Origin: Rhizorhabdus wittichii RW1
Lineage (GTDB): Bacteria > Pseudomonadota > Alphaproteobacteria > Sphingomonadales > Sphingomonadaceae
NCBI GenBank assembly: GCA_000016765.1
Contig: CP000699.1
Location: 2,356,001 to 2,420,000, forward strand
Length of the DNA: 64,000 nt
Direction: 5' to 3'
Shown: piece by piece, positions 34,871 through 44,424 of the stretch
Numbering within the stretch: position 1 is the stretch's first letter
How the letters are laid out: each line of letters begins with the position of its first letter
Notes under the pieces: generated by a model
Seen by the model: only the letters and a program-made list of their open reading frames with translations
What the model was told of the DNA's origin: nothing
Database searches by the model: none
Position numbers and translations under genes: made by a program

Positions 34871-35323
34871 ATGCGCTATTTCCTCGATACCGAGTTCAAC
34901 GGCTTCGGCGGCGACCTGCTCAGCCTCGCGCTGGTGCCCGAGCATGGCGACCAGGACTATTATGTCGTGATCCCGAACGCGGGCCCCTATCATCCCTGGG
35001 TCGAGAAGCATGTCGTCCCCTATCTGGAGACCGTCCCCCGCAACCTGCTCAACCGGCTCGACCGGGTGGCGGCGGCGCACGACGTCGCGGCCTATCTCGG
35101 CAATGATCCCGACGTGACGATCGTCGCCGACTGGCCCGAGGACATCGCCCTGTTCTGCCGGCTGCTGCTGGTCGGCGAGACCGAGATCGTCGACGTCCGC
35201 CACATGCGCTTCGAGTTCCACCGCACGCCGGGCTTCTCGACCGCGCGCAACAGCCAGGTGCCCCACAACGCGCTCCACGACGCCCGCGCGCTGCGCGATC
35301 ATCTGCTGTCGCTGGAGGATTGA
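34871..35323 (+). CDS. 3'-5' exoribonuclease, RNase AS-like (DEDD)
   Basis: 150 residues; ATG chosen for a GGAG 5 nt upstream and because MRYFLDTEFNGFG starts the family. The DEDD residues are in LDTEFNG (Asp6, Glu8), the middle VDVRHMRFEF region and the C-terminal HDARALRDHLL. It resembles mycobacterial RNase AS (Rv2179c), which trims 3' adenylate-rich RNA, and is shorter than RNase T. It sits alone behind a palindromic repeat, on the same strand as the nuclease upstream. Confidence 0.85.
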   Translation: MRYFLDTEFNGFGGDLLSLALVPEHGDQDYYVVIPNAGPYHPWVEKHVVPYLETVPRNLLNRLDRVAAAHDVAAYLGNDPDVTIVADWPEDIALFCRLLLVGETEIVDVRHMRFEFHRTPGFSTARNSQVPHNALHDARALRDHLLSLED

Positions 35324-35355
35324 AGAACGGGGCGGATGAGCGACACCTCCTCCCC

Positions 35356-35455
35356 CGTCATTCCCGCGAAGGCGGGAATCCACCGGCGAACGAACTCCGA
35401 ACCAACAGAGGCTCGACCAGGCGGCCTGATGGATTCCCGCCTTCGCGGGAATGAC
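35356..35455. repeat. Palindromic repeat pair, TTCCCGCGAAGGCGGGAA family
   Basis: Two inverted copies (35,356-35,381 and 35,430-35,455) flank about 48 bp and could form a long stem. They lie between convergent genes (exonuclease and Arc-like regulator). Nearly identical to the pair at 9,436-9,527. Confidence 0.9.
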
Positions 35456-35475
35456 GAAGAAGAAAGGTTCGTCCG

Positions 35476-35673
35476 CTAATCCCGTTCCACCGCCGGCCGC
35501 CCGCGCGGGCGCTTCTCGGCCGGGGCGACCCTGATCCCGCGCCGGGCCAGCGCCTCGCGCAGCAGGCATTCGATCTCGGCGTTGACGCTGCGCAGGTCGG
35601 TCGCCGCCGCGCGTTCGATCGCGTCGAACAGCGGCTGGTCGATGCGCAGCGGATAGGCCTTCCTCGCCGGCAT
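35476..35673 (-). CDS. Arc-family ribbon-helix-helix DNA-binding protein
   Basis: 65 residues. KAYPLRIDQPLFDAIERAAA gives the DNA-contacting strand and first helix, and DLRSVNAEIECLLREALARRG the second helix, the Arc/CopG pattern; the C-terminal RPRGRPAVE is basic. It lies 7 bp downstream of the SPFH gene on the same strand, and such SPFH/RHH pairs recur in proteobacteria. It is the obvious candidate to bind the perfect palindrome at 36,597-36,620 in front of the pair. It is not obviously an antitoxin: no toxin-like gene is adjacent. Confidence 0.85.
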   Translation of the reverse strand: MPARKAYPLRIDQPLFDAIERAAATDLRSVNAEIECLLREALARRGIRVAPAEKRPRGRPAVERD

Positions 35674-35680
35674 GGCCCGC

Positions 35681-36583
35681 CTATTGGTAGAGCGTGCCGG
35701 CGTTGACGATCGGCTGGGTGTCGCGCTCGCCGCACAGCACCACCATCAGGTTGGACACCATCGCCGCCCGCCGTTCGTCGTCCAGCTCGACGACACCGCG
35801 CGTCGACAATTGATCGAGCGCCAGTTCGACCATCGACACCGCGCCGCTGACCAGCGTCTGGCGCGCCGCGACCACCGCCTCGGCCTGCTGGCGGCGGAGC
35901 ATCGCGCCGGCGATCTCGGGCGCATAGGCGAGGTGGGTCAGCCCGCATTCGTCGACGGTCAGGCCCGCCACCGCGAGCCGCGCCTTGAGCTCGGTCTTGA
36001 GCGCGGCGTTCACCTCCTCATGATGGCCGCGCAGGGTGATCTCCTCGGGTCCCATGTCGTCATAGGCATAGGCCGATCCGATGGTGCGCACCGCCGCCTC
36101 GATCTGGACGATCACGAAGTCGCGATAATCGTCGATGTCGAACAGCGCCTGGGCGGTGTCCGACACGCGCCAGACGACCTGCGCCGCGATCTCGATCGGG
36201 TTGCCGCGCCGGTCGTTCACCTTCAGCGCCTCCGATACGACATTGTTGGCGCGGACCGAGATCAGCCGCCGCGACATCCACGGCCAGACCCAGCGCAGCC
36301 CGGTCGCGCGGTCGGTGCCGCGATAGGCGCCGAACAGCAGGATCGCCGCCGCCTGGTTGGGCTGGAGGACGTAGAAGCCGCTGATCGACAGGACGAAGCC
36401 GAGCACCGCGAGGACCGCGACCGGCAGCATCGACAGCGGCCCTTCGTTCGCGATCAGGCCGACGACGGTGGCGATCGCGATGCCGAGCAGCACCAGCGCG
36501 ACGAACAGCATGAACCAGCCGCTGGCGGTGGCGGCGGACCGCTCGCGACTCGCCTGCAGTTCGACGAAAGAGGATTCGTCCAT
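35681..36583 (-). CDS. SPFH/band-7 membrane protein
   Basis: 300 residues. Two membrane segments (GWFMLFVALVLLGIAIATVVGLI and SMLPVAVLAVLGFVLSISGFYVL) precede the SPFH domain, starting VLQPNQAAAILLFGAYRGTDR and continuing with ANNVVSEALKVNDRRGNPIEIAAQVVWRVSDTAQALFDIDDYRDFVIVQIEAAVR. A helical C-terminal part contains RRQQAEAVVAARQTLVSGAV. Flotillin/stomatin-like proteins scaffold membrane microdomains. It has a GGAGGAGAG ribosome site and a 24-bp palindrome directly upstream, and is followed by the Arc-like gene. Confidence 0.92.
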   Translation of the reverse strand: MDESSFVELQASRERSAATASGWFMLFVALVLLGIAIATVVGLIANEGPLSMLPVAVLAVLGFVLSISGFYVLQPNQAAAILLFGAYRGTDRATGLRWVWPWMSRRLISVRANNVVSEALKVNDRRGNPIEIAAQVVWRVSDTAQALFDIDDYRDFVIVQIEAAVRTIGSAYAYDDMGPEEITLRGHHEEVNAALKTELKARLAVAGLTVDECGLTHLAYAPEIAGAMLRRQQAEAVVAARQTLVSGAVSMVELALDQLSTRGVVELDDERRAAMVSNLMVVLCGERDTQPIVNAGTLYQ

Positions 36584-36596
36584 TCCACTCTCCTCC

Positions 36597-36620
36597 TATA
36601 AATATGATATCATATTTATA
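36597..36620. promoter_or_regulatory. 24-bp perfect palindrome, candidate operator of the SPFH-Arc pair
   Basis: A perfect 24-bp palindrome centred on ATGATATCAT, almost all A/T in a GC-rich genome, begins 14 bp upstream of the SPFH ATG, just beyond its ribosome site. Arc/MetJ-type ribbon-helix-helix dimers bind such repeats, so autoregulation by the 65-residue partner is likely (inference). Confidence 0.75.
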
Positions 36621-36657
36621 TCAAACCGGCGGCATCGGCAATGCTTGTGCGCGCGAC

Positions 36658-36701
36658 AAGGAAAAGGGCCGCCGGCATCGTGCCGACGGCCCTTTCCTTT
36701 T
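36658..36701 (-). terminator. Hairpin terminator after pal
   Basis: AAGGAAAAGGGCCG and CGGCCCTTTCCTTTT form a 14-bp-class stem, with A/T runs on both sides, 20 bp downstream of the pal stop. Minus-strand reading gives a GC-rich stem followed by TTTTCCTT, an intrinsic terminator for the tol-pal cluster. Confidence 0.8.
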
Positions 36702-36720
36702 GGCTGTTCCGCGTGGCGTC

Positions 36721-37248
36721 TTAGTTGGGGACGATCGTCACGGCGCGGCGGTTCTGCGCCCAGGCCGCCTCGTCCGAACCGGTCGCGACCGGGCGTTCCT
36801 TGCCGTAGCTGATCACCGAGATGCGCGAGGCGGAGACGCCCGCGCTGACCAGGAAGTTCTTCGCGGCATTGGCGCGGCGCTCGCCGAGGGCGAGGTTGTA
36901 TTCGCGGGTGCCGCGCTCGTCGCAATGGCCTTCGAGCGTCACCGAGACGTTCGGATATTTGGCCAGCCAGGACGCCTGCCGGGTGAGGATCGCCTGATCC
37001 TCGGCGTCGACGTCATAGGCGTCGGTGGCGAAATGGATCGTGTCGGTGCCCGCCTGCGACAGGAAATCGGCGCGCGAGCCGGGGACCGGGCCGGTCGACG
37101 GCGGCGGCAGCGGCGCTTCCGGCGCGGGGGCCGGGGCGGTGGTCGCCGGCGGCGGCGGCAGCTCCTCCGGCTTCTTCTTCGCACAAGCGCTGATGCTCAG
37201 CGCCAGCGCCGAGACCAGCACGATCTTCATCGTCGTACGCGCCATCAT
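36721..37248 (-). CDS. pal: Peptidoglycan-associated lipoprotein Pal
   Basis: 175 residues; start set by the AAGGAG ribosome site. The lipobox ISAC gives a lipid-modified Cys, followed by a Pro/Ala-rich linker and an OmpA-like domain: TIHFATDAYDVDAEDQAILTRQASWLAKYP, VTLEGHCDERGTREYNLALGERRANAAKNFL, ISYGKERPVATG. The Asp and Arg that hold meso-DAP are in the HCDERG/NLALGERRA region. It anchors the outer membrane to peptidoglycan and binds TolB. It is the last gene of the cluster, before a hairpin terminator. Confidence 0.97.
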   Translation of the reverse strand: MMARTTMKIVLVSALALSISACAKKKPEELPPPPATTAPAPAPEAPLPPPSTGPVPGSRADFLSQAGTDTIHFATDAYDVDAEDQAILTRQASWLAKYPNVSVTLEGHCDERGTREYNLALGERRANAAKNFLVSAGVSASRISVISYGKERPVATGSDEAAWAQNRRAVTIVPN

Positions 37249-37314
37249 CAAATCTCCTTCTAACTGATTACGGATCAATAACGTGTTTTATTCCCAAAGG
37301 CTCCCGGAAAACCG

Positions 37315-38634
37315 TCAGGGCAGCAGCGGGCCCCAGGCCGGATCCGATCCGTCGAGCGGCGTCGGCACCGGCCGTTCGTTGACGCCGGTCAGGTCGACCG
37401 ACCAGAGATCGGCCTTGCCCGACCCCTGCGCCGTCCGGAAGAACATGATCACCCGGCCGTTGGGGGACCAGCTCGGCCCCTCGTCCTGCCAGCCGTTGGT
37501 CAGGATCTTCTCGCCCGATCCGTCGATGTTCATGATGCCGACGTTGAAGCCGCCGCCGATCTTCGTGAACGCGATCAGATCGCCGCGCGGGCTCCAGGCG
37601 GCGCTGCCGTAGCGGCCCGATCCGAAGCTGATGCGGTTCTGGTTCGAGCCGTCGGCGTTCATCACATAGAGCTGCTGCGTGCCCGACCGGTCGCTTTCGA
37701 ACACGATCTTCGATCCGTCGGGCGAATAGCTGGCGCCGGTGTCGATGCCGGGCGAGGTGGTCAGCCGCTGCGGCGTGCCGCCGCCCGCCGAGACGCGGTA
37801 GATGTCGGTGTTGCCGCCGACCGCCATCGAGAAGACGATGGTACGGCCGTCGGGCGAGAAGCGCGGCGCGAAGGTCATGTTCGGCTGGTCGACGACGAGC
37901 CGCTGGCTGCCCGATCCGATGTCGTACACATATACCCGCGCGCGGTTGTTGGTGTAGGACATATAGGTGATCGTCTGCTGGTTCGGCGCGAAGCGCGGCG
38001 TCAGCACGATCGTCTGGCCGTTGGTCAGGAAGCGGTGGTTGGCGCCGTCCTGGTCCATGATCGCCAGCCGCTTGATGCGGTTGGTCTTGGGCCCGGTCTC
38101 GGAGACATAGACCACGCGGCTGTCGAAATAGGGGCCCTCGCCGGTCAGGCGGGTGTAGACCAGGTCGGCGCATTTGTGCGCGGCGCGGCGCCACTGCGCC
38201 GGCTGGACGACGAAGCCCTGGCGGGTCAGCTCGGTCCGCGCCAGCACGTCGTAGAGATAGCAGCCGACCGTCAGCGACCCGTCGCCATTGGCCTGGACGA
38301 AGCCCTGGATCAGCGCCTGCGCGCCGCTCTGCGTCCAGAACATGTAATCGGGCGCGGTCACCTGCGGATGGGTGACGGTCTGCAACGCGCTCTTCGGCAG
38401 CGGGCTGAACAGGCCGCTGTTCTTGAGGTCGTTGGTGACGACGTCGGCGACGCGCTGGCCGAGCGCGGCGGTGTCGCCGGCCGGCGTGTTGGCGACCGCC
38501 GGGGTCGGCATGCCGGGGATGGCGATCGGCATCGGCTGGGCGATGCCGCCGGTGATGTCGACTTCGAGCTGGGCCGCGGCGGGCGCGGCGAACAGGGCCA
38601 GGCTCAGCAGCGACAGGGCAAGGCGAAAACGCAT
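37315..38634 (-). CDS. tolB: Tol-Pal system beta-propeller protein TolB
   Basis: 439 residues: signal peptide MRFRLALSLLSLALFAAPAAA, N-terminal domain with LEVDITGGIAQPMPIAIP and VADVVTNDLKNSGLFSPLPKSA, then a six-bladed WD/PD40 propeller with blades such as APRFSPDGRTIVFSMAVGGNTDIYRVSAGGGTPQRLT. The box that binds TolA is the mature N-terminus; the propeller mouth binds Pal. A GGAG ribosome site precedes the ATG. It is periplasmic, lies between tolA and pal, and is needed for outer-membrane constriction in division. Confidence 0.97.
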   Translation of the reverse strand: MRFRLALSLLSLALFAAPAAAQLEVDITGGIAQPMPIAIPGMPTPAVANTPAGDTAALGQRVADVVTNDLKNSGLFSPLPKSALQTVTHPQVTAPDYMFWTQSGAQALIQGFVQANGDGSLTVGCYLYDVLARTELTRQGFVVQPAQWRRAAHKCADLVYTRLTGEGPYFDSRVVYVSETGPKTNRIKRLAIMDQDGANHRFLTNGQTIVLTPRFAPNQQTITYMSYTNNRARVYVYDIGSGSQRLVVDQPNMTFAPRFSPDGRTIVFSMAVGGNTDIYRVSAGGGTPQRLTTSPGIDTGASYSPDGSKIVFESDRSGTQQLYVMNADGSNQNRISFGSGRYGSAAWSPRGDLIAFTKIGGGFNVGIMNIDGSGEKILTNGWQDEGPSWSPNGRVIMFFRTAQGSGKADLWSVDLTGVNERPVPTPLDGSDPAWGPLLP

Positions 38635-38701
38635 TCTCGTCTCCTCTGCCCCGTTCCGGGATGTAGACCCGAAATCGGGGGTACAAGTCAAATTCACGGG
38701 C

Positions 38702-39513
38702 TCAGCTCATCTGCGCCGGACGGAAGGTGAAGATCAGGTCCTGCCAGGCCTCGAACAGGTCGGGCGGCAGCTTGTAGGGCGCGCAGCGCTGCAACGCGCG
38801 GGTCGCCGCCTCGTTCATCTGCCGCACATAGGGCTGGTTGGCCGGGGTGACGCCGAGATTGCCGATCACCTCCGGCGCCGCCGCGATCGACCCGTCCTTC
38901 TTCAGGCGCAGCCGGATGCGGCTGATGATGCTGGTCGTGTCGGTGCCGCCGGCGGGGATGGTGTAGCAGGGCTTCACCTGGCTGGCGATCAGCGCGACCA
39001 GGCCGTTCATCGCGATCGGGCTGATCGCGGCGGCGCGCGGCGCGGCGGCCTTGCCGGTCGACTTCTCGACCGGGATGCCCTTGAGGAAGTCGGTGCCGAG
39101 CGAGGTCGCCTTGGGCTTCGGCTTGGCCGGCGCGGGGGTCGGCTTCTCGACCGCCTTCTCGGGCGCGGGCGTCGGCGCGGGCTTCTGCGGGACGGGCTTG
39201 GGCGCGGGCTTCGGCGTCGGCGCGGGCCGGGGCGGCGTCGGCGGGGCCGGCTGCGGCTTGGGCGGCGCGGGGGTCGGCTCCGGCGGGGTCTCCTCGGTCG
39301 GCCCGACCTCGGGCGCCTGCGCGGCCTGCGGCGGCTCCTTCGAGACTTCGGGCGCGGCCGAGGTCAGCCCGGCCTTGTCGACCAGCATCACGTCCATCGG
39401 CTCGCTCAGCTTGGGCAGCTTGCGCACGCTCATCAGGTTGAGCGACAGGATCACGAGCAGGGCGACATGCCCCGCGATCGATATTCCCAGTCCCGCGCCT
39501 TCCGCCCGGTCCA

Positions 39514-39514
<1 letters not shown>
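38702..39514 (-). CDS. tolA: TolA-like energy-transducing protein
   Basis: 270 residues. One N-terminal membrane segment (LGISIAGHVALLVILSLNLMSV), a long Pro/Ala/Lys-rich spacer of about 100 residues (repeats of the PKPAP kind) to span the periplasm, and a C-terminal TolA/TonB-like domain with SRIRLRLKKDGSIAAAPEV and AATRALQRCAPYKLPPDLFEAW. The spacer is shorter than in E. coli TolA and of Pro type, as is common in alphaproteobacteria. The ATG overlaps the tolR stop (TGATG); a GTG one codon earlier is possible. Confidence 0.93.
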
Positions 39515-40016
<502 letters not shown>

Positions 40017-40017
<1 letters not shown>

Positions 40018-40715
40018 CAGGCGCGCTCCAGCTCGCGGCTGAGCGTCATGTGGATCGCGTCGCCGAAGCGGTGGAGCTGCCCTTCGATCTTCGAGACGCG
40101 GTGGAGCAGCCGGTTATAGGCGATCACCGCCGGGATCGCGGCGAACAGGCCGAGCGCAGTGGCGAACAGCGCCTCGGCGATGCCGGGGGCGACGACGCCG
40201 AGCGAGGTGTTCTGCGACGCGGCGATGTCGGTGAAGCTGCGCATGATGCCCCACACCGTGCCGAACAGGCCGACGAAGGGCGCGACCGAGCCGACCGTGG
40301 CGAGGATGTTGAGCCGGTCGGACAGGCGATCGATCTCCGCCCCCGCCGCCGCCGCCATCGCGTTGGAGAGGCGCGCGCGGGTGCCGTCGCGATCGACCGG
40401 CTGGCCGTTGCGCACCGAGCGGCGCCATTCGGCGACGCCGGCCGAGAACACCTTGGCGGCGGGAATGTCCTGCCGGCCGGGGCCCTCGTAGAATTTGTCG
40501 ATGTCCTCGGACTTCCAGAAATCGGTCTCGAAACCCTTGCTCGCCCGAAAGGCGCGGGTGAGCGCCATGCTGCCCGAGACGATGATCGTCCAGGTCCAGA
40601 CGCTGGCCAGCAGCAGGCCGATCATCACCGCCTTCACGACGATGTCCGCCTGCAGGAACAGCGCGATCGGCGACAGCGCCGATGTCGATGCGGAGACCGC
40701 CAGATCCTGCATCAT
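40017..40715 (-). CDS. tolQ: TolQ, MotA/ExbB-family proton-channel subunit
   Basis: 232 residues with three membrane helices: [23 protein letters not shown] near the start, then [25 protein letters not shown] and [22 protein letters not shown]. The [10 protein letters not shown] motif is the family signature. The first ATG and an in-frame ATG one codon later are both possible. It lies between ybgC (4-bp gap) and tolR and forms the inner-membrane motor with TolR. Confidence 0.97.
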
Positions 40716-40719
40716 CAGT

Positions 40720-41163
40720 TCAATCCATCCCTTTCAATCGTTCAAACGTCTCGATCCAGTGGCGGGGCTGCCGCTTGAGCCGGCCGTCGGGGCCGACAAG
40801 CGCGACCGAGACTTCGGCCTCGGTCACTGTTTCGGTCCCGCGCATGACTCTCTGATGAACGACGCACAGGGGCCCCCGCATATTCCCGACCCGGCTGAGA
40901 ATAATCAACTCGTCGTCGAGCCGGGCGGGTGCCCGGTAGCGGATCGTCATCCCGGTCACGACATAATTGCCCTCGCCCCGTTCCATCGTCCCGCGCTGGT
41001 CGATCCCGGCGACGCGCATCATGTCGCTGCGCGCCCGCTCCATGAACCGCAGATAGCTCGCATGGTAAACGACGCCGCCCGCATCCGTATCCTCGAAATA
41101 GACGCGCAGCGCGAACAGGTGCGCGCCGTCCTCGAAGCGGCCGGAATAAGGCGTTTCATGCAT
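40720..41163 (-). CDS. ybgC: Tol-Pal-associated acyl-CoA thioesterase YbgC
   Basis: 147 residues of the 4-hydroxybenzoyl-CoA thioesterase-like hotdog family: LRVYFEDTDAGGVVYHASYLRFMERARSDMM carries the catalytic Asp in DTDAGG and the following Tyr/His helix. ITIRY-like MTIRYRAPARLDDELIILSRV follows. It hydrolyses acyl-CoA thioesters at the membrane and is commonly the first gene of the tol-pal operon, as here. Confidence 0.95.
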   Translation of the reverse strand: MHETPYSGRFEDGAHLFALRVYFEDTDAGGVVYHASYLRFMERARSDMMRVAGIDQRGTMERGEGNYVVTGMTIRYRAPARLDDELIILSRVGNMRGPLCVVHQRVMRGTETVTEAEVSVALVGPDGRLKRQPRHWIETFERLKGMD

Positions 41164-41311
41164 GCTGAACGTTGTTTAGGCGATCGAGAGCCGAAATGAA
41201 TCCCCTTTGACGGGATTTTCTTCATTTCGACGCGCGGGCGCTTCCTTTCGACGATGTTTCGTCGCGATCCTTCCGATCGGCGTCGGAGCCCCGGCGCCTG
41301 AGGGCCAAATC

Positions 41312-42340
41312 CTAAACGTCGAACAGTCCGTCCTGTCCCGCCTCGGGCGGCGGGTTGAGGCCGAGATGCTTCCAGCCGCGGCCGTTGAGGCAGCGCCCCC
41401 GCGCGGTGCGCGCGATCAGGCCGAGCTGGATCAGATAGGGCTCGATCACGTCCTCGATCGTGTCGCGCGGCTCGGACAGGCCGGCGGCGAGCGTCTCCAC
41501 CCCGACCGGGCCGCCGCGATAGATGTCGGCGATCATGTGGAGGTAGCGGCGGTCCATCGCGTCGAGGCCGAGATTGTCGACCTCGAGCCGGTTGAGCGAC
41601 TGGTCCGCCACCTTGGCGTCGACGATGTCCGCGCCCAGCACATGGGCGAAATCGCGCACCCGGCGCAGCAGCCGACCGGCGATGCGGGGCGTGCCCCGCG
41701 CGCGCCGGGCGATCTCCATCGCGCCGTCGGAGGCGATCGGCAGGTCGAGCAGGCGGGCGGCGCGGCTGACCACGCGCTCCAGCTCCTCGACCGTGTAGAA
41801 TTGCAGGCGGATCGGGATGCCGAAGCGATCGCGCAGCGGCGTGGTGATCAGCCCCTGCCGCGTCGTCGCGCCGACCAGGGTGAAGCGCGGCAGGTCGATC
41901 CGCACGCTGCGCGCCGACGGCCCCTCGCCGATCATCAGGTCGAGCGCGCGATCCTCCATCGCCGGATAGAGCACCTCCTCGACCTGCGGCTGGAGACGGT
42001 GGATCTCGTCGATGAACAGGACGTCGCCGTCCTCGAGGTTGGTGAGCAGCGCCGCGAGGTCGCCCGACTTGGCGATCACCGGGCCGGAGGTGGCGCGGAA
42101 CCCCGCCCCCATCTCCTTGGCGATGATCTGCGCGAGCGTCGTCTTGCCGAGGCCCGGCGGGCCGAAGAACAGCACATGGTCGAGCGCGTCGCCGCGCTGG
42201 CGCGCCGCCTCGATGAACACGCGCAGATTGTCGCGCGCCGCCTGCTGCCCGACGAATTCGTCGAGCGACCGGGGCCGCAGCGCGGCGTCGACGTCCTCGG
42301 CGCGGCGGCCGGCGGACAGGAGGCGATCGGTATCGGTCAT
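41312..42340 (-). CDS. ruvB: Holliday junction helicase motor RuvB
   Basis: 342 residues. [28 protein letters not shown], Walker [22 protein letters not shown], Walker [10 protein letters not shown], sensor [21 protein letters not shown] and the arginine finger [10 protein letters not shown], then the winged helix with [23 protein letters not shown], are all present. It is the AAA+ motor that drives branch migration with RuvA. Unusually, a TPR/glycosyltransferase-like gene lies between ruvA and ruvB. Confidence 0.97.
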   Translation of the reverse strand: MTDTDRLLSAGRRAEDVDAALRPRSLDEFVGQQAARDNLRVFIEAARQRGDALDHVLFFGPPGLGKTTLAQIIAKEMGAGFRATSGPVIAKSGDLAALLTNLEDGDVLFIDEIHRLQPQVEEVLYPAMEDRALDLMIGEGPSARSVRIDLPRFTLVGATTRQGLITTPLRDRFGIPIRLQFYTVEELERVVSRAARLLDLPIASDGAMEIARRARGTPRIAGRLLRRVRDFAHVLGADIVDAKVADQSLNRLEVDNLGLDAMDRRYLHMIADIYRGGPVGVETLAAGLSEPRDTIEDVIEPYLIQLGLIARTARGRCLNGRGWKHLGLNPPPEAGQDGLFDV

Positions 42341-42406
42341 GCTCGTCGCCGTTCCCTAACCGTTCCCGGGGGCCGCTGTCGAGCGCCGTCGCCTTCCCCG
42401 CCCATC

Positions 42407-44413
42407 TCAGGCTTCGATTTCGATCGGCGCCGGCGGCAGTCCGGCCAGCCGCCGGGCATGGGCCGCGCGATAGCCGGCCTCGATATGCCGGGCGAAGGCG
42501 GTGCTGTCGAACAGCGGCGCGGTCGCCCGCTGCGTCGCGAGCCGGGCGCGGATCGCGTCCAGGGCGGCGCGATCGGTGGCGAGCGCGAAGGCGAGCCGCT
42601 CATAGTCGGCGGCGCTGTCGGTGACGAGCTCGGGCAGGCCGACCGCGCGCAGCAGGCTCGCGCAGACCCGCGCGGCGAAGCCCGCGCCGATCCGGGTCAC
42701 GATCGGCAGGCCCGCCCACAGCGCGTCGCTCGCCGTCGTGTGCGCGTTGCAGACGAAGCTGTCGAGGAACAGGTCGGCCAGCTTCTGCCGCGCCAGATGC
42801 TCGGCCACCGGCAGCTTGGCGGCGAACAGCAGCCGCGCCGGATCGATGCCGTGCCGGCGCGCATGGCCGCGCAGGTTCGCGGCTGCGTCGGCATCGTCGC
42901 CGAGCAGCCACAGCACGCTGCCCTCGACCCGGTCGAGCAGGCGCATCCAGATCGCGAACAGATCGGGCGTGATCTTGTAGCTGGCGTTGAAGCTGGCGAA
43001 GACGAAGCCCTGCTCGGGCAACCCGACATCGGCCCGGCGCGGCGGCCGGTCGGCGATCGGCCGCCGGTCGTCGGTCGCCTGGTAGCTGTGGGGAAGCCAG
43101 ATCGGCGCCTCGCTGTAATGGGCGAGATGGTCGGGCGGGATGACGGTGCGGTCGGCGACGACATAGTCGATGAACGGCGCGCCCATCGTCCCCGGATAGC
43201 CGAGATAGGCGATCTGCACCGGCGCGGCGCGTCCGGCGAACAGGCCCGACCGCGTGTCGGCGGTATAGCCCTTGAGGTCGACCGCGACGTCGATCCCCGC
43301 CCGCCGGGCCAGCGCGGCGATCGCCTGGTCGTCGAGCGTCCGGACATCGTGGAAATGCTCGACCGCGGCGAGCAGCCGTCGTCGCATCGGATCGTCGGAC
43401 GCCGGCCCGTAGGAGAAGGCGTGGACCTCGAAGCCGGCGCGGTCGTGCAGCTCGAACAGCCGCGCCATCAGGTGCATCGTCGCATGGTCGTGGAAATCGG
43501 CCGAGAAATAACCGATCCGCAGCCGCTCGCCCGGCGCGACCGGCCGCGCCGGCACGGTCTCCACTCCGGCGGCGCGGGGAAAGTTCGCCGCCGCATGGCG
43601 GTCGGCGCGCAGCCGGTGCCGGGCGGGCGAATCGTCGAGCGCCAGCATCATGAACGGCGGCACCGGCGGCCCCTCGATGCCGAGCGCCGGCAGCCGCGCG
43701 GCATCCTCCGCCATCGCGTCCCAGTCGCAGATGCGCGCGCGCAGATAGGCGCGGCGGATGCGGGCGGCATCATGGCCCGGCTGGCGGGCGAGCGCCTCGC
43801 CGAACGCCGCGATCGCCTCGGGATGGCGGCCGAGCAGCCGCAGCGCCATGCCCATATTGTTGTGCGTCCGGGCCATGTCGGGGGCGAGGTCGAGCGCGCG
43901 GCGATAGCAGCCCAGCGCCTCCTCCGCCCGGCTGAGCGCGACCAGCGCGTCGCCCCTCTGGGCATGGGCGGCGGCATAATCGGGGCGCAGCGCAATCGCC
44001 GCCTCGAAGCGGGACAGCGCCTCGGCGGAACGGCCGAGGTCGTAGAGGACGGTGCCCAGGTTGAAATGCGCCTGGGCGAGGCCGGAATCGATCGCGATCG
44101 CCCGCTCATAGCTGCGGATCGCGGCGTCGCGCCGGCCGAGGTCGCGCAGGCTGTTGCCCAGATTGACATGGCCGGCGGCATTGTCGGGCTCGACCGTGGT
44201 GACCCGTGCGAACAGCGCCGCCGCGGCGGCCGGTTCGCGCAACCGGGCATGGGCGATGCCCAGCATCTGGAGCAGCGGCACCGCCTGCGGGAAACGTTCG
44301 AGCAGCGGCAGTCCCTGCTCCAGCAGCGCCCGCATCTCGCCGCGCCGCTCGATCGCGCGCAGCGCGTCCATCTCCGCCGCGGGCGGCTGCGCCGATGGCG
44401 ACGGTTCCGACAC
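42407..44413 (-). CDS. TPR and O-GlcNAc-transferase (SPINDLY-like) protein
   Basis: 668 residues from a GTG (ATG 44,371 is an alternative with GGCGGAG just in front). Residues about 40-270 are TPR units (AAGHVNLGNSLRDLGRRDAAIRSYERAIAIDS, QAHFNLGTVLYDLGRSAEALSRFEAAIAL). The C-terminal GT41-type domain has RIGYFSADFHDHATMHLM, VDLKGYTADTRSGLFAGRAAPVQIAYLGYPGTMGA, YIDYVVADRTVIPP-type text, and FVFASFNASYKITPDLFAIWMRLL. The SADFHDHA box and the GYPGTMG box are conserved in bacterial OGT-like proteins that glycosylate proteins, for example flagellins. It is the gene inserted between ruvA and ruvB. Confidence 0.88.
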   Translation of the reverse strand: MSEPSPSAQPPAAEMDALRAIERRGEMRALLEQGLPLLERFPQAVPLLQMLGIAHARLREPAAAAALFARVTTVEPDNAAGHVNLGNSLRDLGRRDAAIRSYERAIAIDSGLAQAHFNLGTVLYDLGRSAEALSRFEAAIALRPDYAAAHAQRGDALVALSRAEEALGCYRRALDLAPDMARTHNNMGMALRLLGRHPEAIAAFGEALARQPGHDAARIRRAYLRARICDWDAMAEDAARLPALGIEGPPVPPFMMLALDDSPARHRLRADRHAAANFPRAAGVETVPARPVAPGERLRIGYFSADFHDHATMHLMARLFELHDRAGFEVHAFSYGPASDDPMRRRLLAAVEHFHDVRTLDDQAIAALARRAGIDVAVDLKGYTADTRSGLFAGRAAPVQIAYLGYPGTMGAPFIDYVVADRTVIPPDHLAHYSEAPIWLPHSYQATDDRRPIADRPPRRADVGLPEQGFVFASFNASYKITPDLFAIWMRLLDRVEGSVLWLLGDDADAAANLRGHARRHGIDPARLLFAAKLPVAEHLARQKLADLFLDSFVCNAHTTASDALWAGLPIVTRIGAGFAARVCASLLRAVGLPELVTDSAADYERLAFALATDRAALDAIRARLATQRATAPLFDSTAFARHIEAGYRAAHARRLAGLPPAPIEIEA

Positions 44414-44424
44414 CGAATGCCGCG

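Noticed and set aside
35476-35673. Antitoxin of a toxin-antitoxin pair
   Set aside because: The neighbour is an SPFH membrane protein and no toxin-like gene is present, so a plain RHH regulator is more likely.
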